Of a DNA stretch of 64,000 nt, positions 58,157 to 64,000 are shown piece by piece. This DNA comes from Hyaloraphidium curvatum (taxonomy: Eukaryota > Monoblepharomycota > Hyaloraphidiomycetes > Hyaloraphidiales > Hyaloraphidiaceae), in assembly GCA_025558095.1 (NCBI GenBank), contig JAIVFI010000028.1, forward strand, positions 124,001-188,000, read 5' to 3'. Position 1 is the stretch's first letter. Each line of letters begins with the position of its first letter. A program made the translations under genes and the position numbers. The notes under the pieces are model-generated. The model saw only the letters and a list, made by a program, of their open reading frames with translations. It was not told where the DNA came from and ran no database searches.

Positions 58157-59272
58157 ATGTCGGCGCAAACGCGGCCTGCCACGGCCGGACTGGCAGAGAC
58201 GATCGCTCAGACTCCGCTGATCCACCTCACCTCGCTCTCGGCCCTTGTTCCAAACGCTCGGATCCTGGGCAAGGCTGAGTTCTTGTCCCCGGGAGGCTCC
58301 GTGAAGGATCGTCCTGCGCTATCGATGGTGCTCGATGCCGAGAGAAAGGGGCTGCTGTCCTGCAAACACATCGTGGAGTCGACTGGCGGAAACACGGGGA
58401 TCGGCCTCGCTCTCGTCGCTCTGTCAAGGGGTTACTCGACAACCATCGTGATGAACAGGACCATCGCGGTCGAGAAGCAGAACCTGCTGCGGACCTTTGG
58501 CGCCGACCTCATCCTGGTCGACCCGGCCCCTTTTACGTCGCCGGATCATTACTACCATGTCGGGAAGAGAATAGCGGAGGAAAATGGCTGGTTCTTTGCC
58601 AACCAGTTCGAGAATCACGCGAACATGAAGGCTCACTACGAGACCACCGGGCCAGAGATCTGGGAACAGGCGGGTCGGAAGCTGGATGGCTTCGTCGCGG
58701 CGTCTGGCACCGGTGGAACGATCGCGGGAATCAGCAGAAGGCTGAAGGAGTATGATCCTAACGTCAAGGTCTTCCTGATGGACATGCCATCGGGCATGCT
58801 TTACTCGTACCTCACGACGGGCACATTGGAACCTCTGCCTGGCAACGGCGCCGGGCTTGAAGGCATCGGAATCGACCGCCTCACTGACAACTTCCGTCTG
58901 GCCAAGATCGACGGCGTTGTCAAGTCCCAAGCGCAGCAAGCCATCAGGATGGCTTGGTGGCTGCTCAGGAAGGAGGGCATCTTCGTCGGCGCCAGCGCCG
59001 CCTTCAACGTCCTCGCCGCGTGCAAGGTCGCCTGCCATCTGGCGACAAAAGGCGGCGCAGGGACCGAGATGAGCATCGCAACCATCCTTTGCGACTCGGG
59101 CGATAGGGCGATCTCAAAGATCTACAGCCGGGACTGGTTGGACAAAGAGTTTGGGGCGGACTTCAAGCCCGACATCGGGCCGGAAGAAATGCGGAGGATG
59201 ATCGACGAAGAGGTCGACCTGGAGGAGCTACCGGCGATGTGGACCGAGGAGGACGTGGTCAAGCTAGATTGA
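58157..59272 (+). CDS. Cysteine synthase-type PLP enzyme
   Basis: Intronless, 371 residues; the ATG at 58157 is the first in frame. The beta-family fold-type II signature is AEFLSPGGSVKDRPALSMV with the PLP lysine in SVKDR. The substrate loop is ESTGGNTGIGLALVALSRG, the phosphate-binding loop AASGTGGTIAGISRRL, and the C-terminal Ser contact ATILCDSGDRAISKIYS. It is closest to the fungal cysteine synthase 2 / O-acetylserine sulfhydrylase-like group, which makes cysteine from O-acetylserine and sulfide; cystathionine beta-synthase (no CBS or heme domain here) is ruled out. No targeting sequence is evident. Confidence 0.87.
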   Translation: MSAQTRPATAGLAETIAQTPLIHLTSLSALVPNARILGKAEFLSPGGSVKDRPALSMVLDAERKGLLSCKHIVESTGGNTGIGLALVALSRGYSTTIVMNRTIAVEKQNLLRTFGADLILVDPAPFTSPDHYYHVGKRIAEENGWFFANQFENHANMKAHYETTGPEIWEQAGRKLDGFVAASGTGGTIAGISRRLKEYDPNVKVFLMDMPSGMLYSYLTTGTLEPLPGNGAGLEGIGIDRLTDNFRLAKIDGVVKSQAQQAIRMAWWLLRKEGIFVGASAAFNVLAACKVACHLATKGGAGTEMSIATILCDSGDRAISKIYSRDWLDKEFGADFKPDIGPEEMRRMIDEEVDLEELPAMWTEEDVVKLD

Positions 59273-59499
59273 TTGCTTGCCATCGAATGGAACGAGTGTA
59301 GACGCTGTCCCTGCGGCTAGCCACGGGCCGGAGAATGAGGGCGGCTCCCCATCTTGCTCGAGAGCTGCGATGACTTTGGTTTGCCTCCAAACCGGCACGC
59401 GCCGAACAAGGGCCGTCCACACAAGCTCAGGGCTCCTAGGCTCCAGTCCACTAGCAGACGCGCGATAGAGTGCTTTCGCGCTACTGGCAACCTGGAGGA

Positions 59500-61183
59500 A
59501 TGCACATCTACACGTCTCCCCTGCCGGACGTCGTGCTACCGGACGTTGAGGATGTTCCGGACTTCATCCTCAACAACGGGGCGCTCGACCTCGCGCAACC
59601 AGCGCTAGCGGATGGGATCACTGGCGAGACATGGACTTTCGGAGAGCTTCGCGACAAAGTGGACGGCCTCGCGAGGGCCATGGTCGGGGAGCTCGGCGTG
59701 AAAGCGGGCGACATTGTCTGCTACCTTTCCTCGAACCACCTGGCCGTACCTTTACTCGTTTACGGCGCGATGCGGTGCTCCGCCGCGGTCTCCGGCATCT
59801 CGACTTTGGCGACCCCGGACGAAGTCGCCTTCCAGCTCACCGACACGGGCGCACGCCTTCTTTTCGTCCACGACTCGTACATGGAGAAAGCGCGCGCTGC
59901 CGTGGCTCTTGTCGGAATCGACATTCGGATCATACCGCTCGGAACCATCTCGCAGCTGGTCTCCCTCGGAGCATCTCTGCCCCTGCTCCCACCACTTGAC
60001 AGGTCCAAAGATCTCGGATCTCGGATCTGCAGCGTATTCTATAGTAGCGGGACTACCGGACGAAGCAAGGGGGTTCTCCAGTCGCACAGGAACGTCATCG
60101 CTGCTGCTCTTGCCGTTCGAGCGATGGAAGAAGGGCTCATGATTCCTGGTCGGGACCGAATGCTTCTCCAGCTTCCCATCTACCATATCTTCGGTCAAAA
60201 CAAAGTCATGCACACCTCCCTGTCGGCCGGCATCACGCTCGTGCTGCTCCCGTCTTACGATCTGAAGACCTTCCTAGCCGCGATTACGCGGTTCAAAATC
60301 ACGCGGCTGGCCGTCGTGCCCCCTCAGGCAATTCAGCTCGTCAAGGAATCCGCCGTCTTGGAGACAGACTGTTCGACCATCAGGTACATTACGTGTGGAG
60401 GCGCGGTGATGGGCCCTGAGGTCCACAGGGCGCTCAAGGAGCGCTTCGGGGTGCTCGTCAAGAACGGTTACGGCCAGACCGAAACCACCTCGTCGATCTG
60501 CGTCACTCCTGCCGACGGCGGCTACGTCCGTAGGTATCCCGCTCGTAAACTGCCGCTGCTACGAGCTCATATGGTTCGTTTGGTTCCCAGTCGGCTCCGT
60601 TGGCAAACTTATTCCCTCCTTCCGCGCGTACCTTCGCGATCCGGAAACGGGACAGCCGGTCGCGCCGGGACAACAAGGCGAGATTCTTATCAAGGGTCCG
60701 CAAGTCATGTCGGGATACCTGAACCGGCCTGATGCCGCAGCGGATGCCTTCGTGGATGGCTGGCTTGCTACTGGAGACGTCGGCTTCGTGGACAAGGACG
60801 ACAACTGGTACATTGTCGATCGGCTGAAGGAGCTCATCAAGACCAACGGCCTCCAAGTGGCCCCTGCGGAAGTGGAGGACCAGGTGCTCCGCTCTGGGCC
60901 CGAGATTGTTGAATGCGCCGTCGTGCCGCGGCCCCATCCAACTGCGGGGGAGGTGCCCGTCGCGTACGTTGTGCTGAGGGATCCGAATGATCGGAGCGTG
61001 CTCGTGCGTGCGGAGGAGCATCTTCGGCAGCACATTGCTTCTTACAAGGTGCCGCGGACTTGGCGTGTGGTGGACGCTTTGGAAAAGACCGCCAGCGGCA
61101 AAATCCGCCGGAAGGCGATGGCTGACATGGAACGCGCGAGATGGGAGCGGGAAGAGGGGCAGGCCGGGAAGGCAAAACTGTAG
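59500..61183 (+). CDS. 4-coumarate:CoA ligase-type adenylate-forming enzyme
   Basis: Two exons, 59500-60529 and 60591-61183, with a 61-nt GTAGGT...CCCAG intron; 540 residues. AMP-binding motifs are SVFYSSGTTGRSKGVLQSH (P-loop), YGQTETTSS and GWLATGDVGFVDKDDNWYIV. The hinge is DRLKELIKTNGLQVAP and the catalytic lysine is near the C-terminus in TASGKIRRKAM. The splice restores GSVGKLIPSFRAYLRD. It activates an aryl or medium-chain acid to its CoA ester. No clear peroxisomal SKL at the end (GKAKL is a weak variant, AKL, which can act as PTS1). The stop is only two bases from the stop of the convergent methyltransferase gene. Confidence 0.9.
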
Positions 61184-61185
61184 TT

Positions 61186-62406
61186 TCACCTTTGGCTACT
61201 TCGTTTCAATCGAATCTCGAGCAAGAATATGCTGCTGAAGACGCCGACGTTCGGCGGATCAGGAGCGTCCAGATCCAGCTCTTCTTCGCCTTCCTCGCCG
61301 TCTGGAAACCCAGCCCGCATGGCCGCCCGACATTCGTTCTGCCACGCCACCCATTTCAAACCCGGGTCCCCGAAAGACAGCGGAACGACCCGGCCTTCCA
61401 ATCCGTACAGCTCCAACAACAAGGAGATGTCTCGTTTGGAACTACGCTCCTGGTAGGCAGAGAGGCACACAGCGTCAGGATGGGAGTGATGCGCAAGAAC
61501 GTGGGATATCGTGAGGAGCAGGCCGGGGAAGTCGCGAGGCGCGAAGAACGTGTCCGACGCGATCAGCAGGCGGAACCGGCGGGCAGGTGCGGCGTCGAGC
61601 AGGCTGCCCCACTTCAACGGCATGACGCTCACGCGATCGTCGCCATCGTGGAAGCCATTCAGAGCAAGGCCTTGCCGCAAAGCGTTCAGCGTCCTCGGTG
61701 GATCGGGGTGATCGGTCAGGACGACGCTCCAAGTCCTCTCCTGGCCCCGTTGCCGCATGTAAGCCTCGACGTGTCGGTTGATAAGGGCTACCAAAATGCC
61801 GCAAGTGCCGACGCCGCTTCCGAGCTCCAGCGCGTCCAGCGCTCCTTCGCGCCAGATGTCGTACCGCTGGCTCCACAGATGGTAACAGAAGGCGAGGGCC
61901 GACGGCCAGGGATAGGCAGCATGATGCGGGTCCAGGAATGAGAGTAAGCGGAGACAAAGGTGGGGCGGGAGAGGTTCCGTCAGGTCTGGAGGCCGAACGA
62001 GGTGGGAATGAGGTCGCGGGAACTGGAAGTGCTCGACAGTCCGTGGTCCTTCGTCGCGAGGCTCGCGTGACGACTCCTCGCCATCACTATCTGAGTTCTC
62101 AGATGAAGATGCCGTCGCATCGGCAATACAAGGAACCTCGATCTCGAACTCGTCACAATCAGCGAAGAACCAGACTTCCTCGGAAGCAGCCGCGTTGGGA
62201 CCCTCAGATCGCGGCGCATTGTCCGGAAAGAGAGCGAAGAACGCGTTGATATCGTTCGTTAGTGTCTGCACGGTGGCCTCCAGCTTGGAGTGAACGTTGT
62301 GTGACGACGCGGCCGCAGCAGCAGCGCGCCGGCGCCGCGCTTCATCATAGCGAGGTGTCTCCCGGAACGCGAAACTCCCAGTCGGATCGCGGCGGCAGCT
62401 CCGCGT
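61186..62406 (-). CDS. Class I SAM-dependent methyltransferase (METTL/FAM86-like), 5' end unresolved
   Basis: The SAM motif is ALELGSGVGTCGILVALINR, then VVLTDHPDPP, NALRQGLALNGF and RFRLLIASDTFFAP, the order seen in Methyltransf_16 protein-lysine methyltransferases. The clearly coding frame extends upstream of the apparent GTG at 62271 (DPTGSFAFRETPRY, SSHNVHSKLEATVQTL) to just after a TAG at 62407-62409, with no ATG. The start must therefore lie in a further exon upstream, overlapping the leader of the divergent CoA-transferase gene, or use a non-ATG codon. About 407 codons are visible. An acidic Ser/Asp/Glu stretch lies in the N-terminal third. Target unknown. Confidence 0.7.
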   Translation of the reverse strand, partial: TRSCRRDPTGSFAFRETPRYDEARRRRAAAAAASSHNVHSKLEATVQTLTNDINAFFALFPDNAPRSEGPNAAASEEVWFFADCDEFEIEVPCIADATASSSENSDSDGEESSREPRDEGPRTVEHFQFPRPHSHLVRPPDLTEPLPPHLCLRLLSFLDPHHAAYPWPSALAFCYHLWSQRYDIWREGALDALELGSGVGTCGILVALINRHVEAYMRQRGQERTWSVVLTDHPDPPRTLNALRQGLALNGFHDGDDRVSVMPLKWGSLLDAAPARRFRLLIASDTFFAPRDFPGLLLTISHVLAHHSHPDAVCLSAYQERSSKRDISLLLELYGLEGRVVPLSFGDPGLKWVAWQNECRAAMRAGFPDGEEGEEELDLDAPDPPNVGVFSSIFLLEIRLKRSSQR

Positions 62407-62459
62407 CTATCGAGGTTCCTTTCCGGACACATTTGAGCGGTCAGGAACCAGGGCCAGCC

Positions 62460-64000
62460 ATGCCCCAGGGAACCGCCGTCGCCACCGAAGTGGCCCCGCC
62501 CACGATTGGAAAGAAGCCTGCCAAGTACAAAGGCCATCCGTTCCCGAAGCTGCAGGCTCCCACGAGCCGGCCGCCGGAGCACGTCATCGAGGTCCGCGGG
62601 GCGCCATCGGTCCGGGCCGAGGCGCGCAAGGCCGCCGCCCTGATTCTGAAGGAGCTTGGCTTCACGGACGTTGACACCCCCGGATCCGAGACTGCGCAAT
62701 TGCTGCAGGCTGTGAAGCTGGAGGGGAACGATGTGCCGTACTTTCCGTCGGTGGTCAAGCTCACCGAGGGGATCTCTGGCGTTCACATCGCCCTCTCCGT
62801 GGTGGCCAACAAGCTCACCAAGATGAAGATGGGAAAGTGGGTTCCAGGCAGGGACACTGTCTCCATATGGAAGACCTTATGCTCTCGATTCCTTGTTCGA
62901 TTAGGTACCAAGACGTCTCTTTGAACACCGACCACGCGTTCCAGACCCTGAACTCTCAGTATGCCATCACCGTCAAAGGAATCGGCGGCATCAACCAGCT
63001 CATTACCTGCATTGAAGACGACGATGAGCTGCGCCCGCCGGACTACCACTTCAGGTGCGATTTACGACACAGCGTCTCTGATTCGAGGCTAATTTCCTCG
63101 TGCCAGGTACCTGTGGGGCAACATCTTCTCGACCAAGGACAACAATTTCATCTTCTTGAGCGCCAAGTTCGACAAGCCGGAGAAGCTGCTCGCCTCGACC
63201 GGCTTCGAGAAGGAGGAGATCAAGGAGCTCCTCCGCAGCGACGGCAAGATCATCCTGGACCCCAAGAAGCTCCTGGACGCCGTCGAGAAGAAGATTTCCA
63301 CGACGTGGAATGCGCTCGACATCGAGGATGCCATGACCAAGAAGCACCACTGCGCCGTGGTGCCCATGACCACCGAGGAATTCATGAAATCCGAGCAAGG
63401 CCGCGCTCTGTCCTCCAAGCCCGCCGTCGAGATCGACCCCATCCCGCACCCCGACATCACCCGCAACTGGCCCGCCGCCGGCCTACCCGACGTCCCCCAG
63501 ACCAGCCCGCCCCGCCTACTCCTCGGCGTCAAGATCATCGAGCTCACCCGGGTGCTCGCCGGGCCACGCGTCGGCACCTGCCTTGCCAGCTACGGGACCA
63601 CCAACACCAAGGTCTCCAGCGCCGACCTCGAGGACTTCCCGCACCTCGTTTACGACACCAACGTCGGCAAGCGCAGCATCTTCTTGGACCTCAAGAGCAA
63701 GGAGGGCAAGGCCAAGATGAGGGAGCTCGTTTCGCAGGCCGACATGATCATTTCCAAGTGGGTTCTTGTACTCGTTTTCTTTGGGGCACGCCGTGTCTGA
63801 CTTTGCGACCTGCTCGCAGCTACGCGTGGGGTGCCCTCGACCGCCTCGGTTTCGGCCCGCGCCAGTGCGCCGAGATCATCAAGGACCGCAACCGCGGCAT
63901 CATCTACGTCGAGACCAACGCCTTCGGCTTCCACGGACCCCAGGCCAAGAACCCCGGCTTCGACAAGCTGGCGCAGATGATCACCGGCGTGTGCTACGAG
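62460..64000 (+). CDS. Class III (CaiB/BaiF) CoA-transferase, 5' part
   Basis: The gene runs off the window end. Exons so far: 62460-62836, 62905-63054, 63107-63757 and 63820-64000+; introns 68, 52 and 62 nt. The N-terminal half (about 230 residues) is the degenerate copy typical of the long fungal members. The second half starts LLLGVKIIELTRVLAGPRVGTCLASYG, then GKRSIFLDLKSKEG, ADMIISN-YAWGALDRLGFGP and RNRGIIYVETNAFGF. These enzymes move CoA between carboxylic acids or racemise 2-methylacyl-CoAs. Long fungal forms are poorly studied. The catalytic Asp of the first subunit motif may lie beyond the edge. Its neighbour, an acyl-CoA ligase, may share a pathway. Confidence 0.85.

Overview
The window is nuclear DNA of a GC-rich fungus. 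Genes are spaced as single units on both strands. Most have 0-4 introns, and one has nine. The introns are about 50-65 nt long, begin mostly GTGNGN or GTRNGT, and carry CTNAY-type branch sites. Fungal markers are two Zn2Cys6 regulators, a CCG-9-type trehalose phosphorylase, a Dal5-type permease and an LCCL membrane protein. A retinol-saturase-like enzyme, a vermiform-like chitin deacetylase, GT92 and GT31 enzymes, seven-TM chemoreceptor-like proteins and a DsbB homologue hint at an early-diverging (chytrid-like) lineage rather than a typical ascomycete. That placement is inference. I see no rRNA, tRNA, CRISPR, transposon or viral gene.

1-5.7 kb: 3' end of a RetSat-like oxidoreductase, a UDP-glycosyltransferase, a seven-TM membrane protein and a small secreted Lys/Ala repeat protein. 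5.9-10.7 kb: a surface-glycan group (GT31, a membrane-anchored polysaccharide deacetylase, GT92). 10.7-20.2 kb: AhpD/CMD-like protein, GST, CLC chloride transporter, THEP1 NTPase, a J-domain/zf-PARP/BRCT protein with a row of SUMO-like motifs, a paralogue of the seven-TM protein, and a fungal-encoded DsbB. 20.5-29.7 kb: SnoaL-like protein, a polytopic protein with a DUF900-like hydrolase, a large unknown protein, a hemerythrin-like protein and a flavin monooxygenase.

29.8-41.5 kb: a likely gentisate (salicylate or 3-hydroxybenzoate) catabolic cluster. It holds a flavin hydroxylase divergent from gentisate 1,2-dioxygenase, and an anion permease divergent from a fumarylpyruvate-hydrolase-type FAH enzyme. 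An F-box gene lies between the two pairs, and two tandem 599-residue Zn2Cys6 regulators follow. No maleylpyruvate isomerase lies inside it. The permease and the F-box gene each carry an in-frame stop in this sequence.

41.6-64 kb: mitochondrial biotin-dependent carboxylase alpha subunit (MCC type), alpha/beta hydrolase, F-box-like protein, degenerate GDPD-like membrane protein, LCCL-domain membrane protein, polyol-type zinc dehydrogenase, a ten-exon trehalose phosphorylase with long extra termini, an unknown membrane protein, a cysteine-synthase-type PLP enzyme, a 4-coumarate:CoA-ligase-type enzyme, a methyltransferase and the 5' part of a class III CoA-transferase.

Exon-intron structures were worked out by eye from frame, splice signals and family alignment knowledge. 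Start codons are the least certain part. Several introns are multiples of three with no stop codon, so an open frame runs straight through them; two appear to use GC-AG ends.
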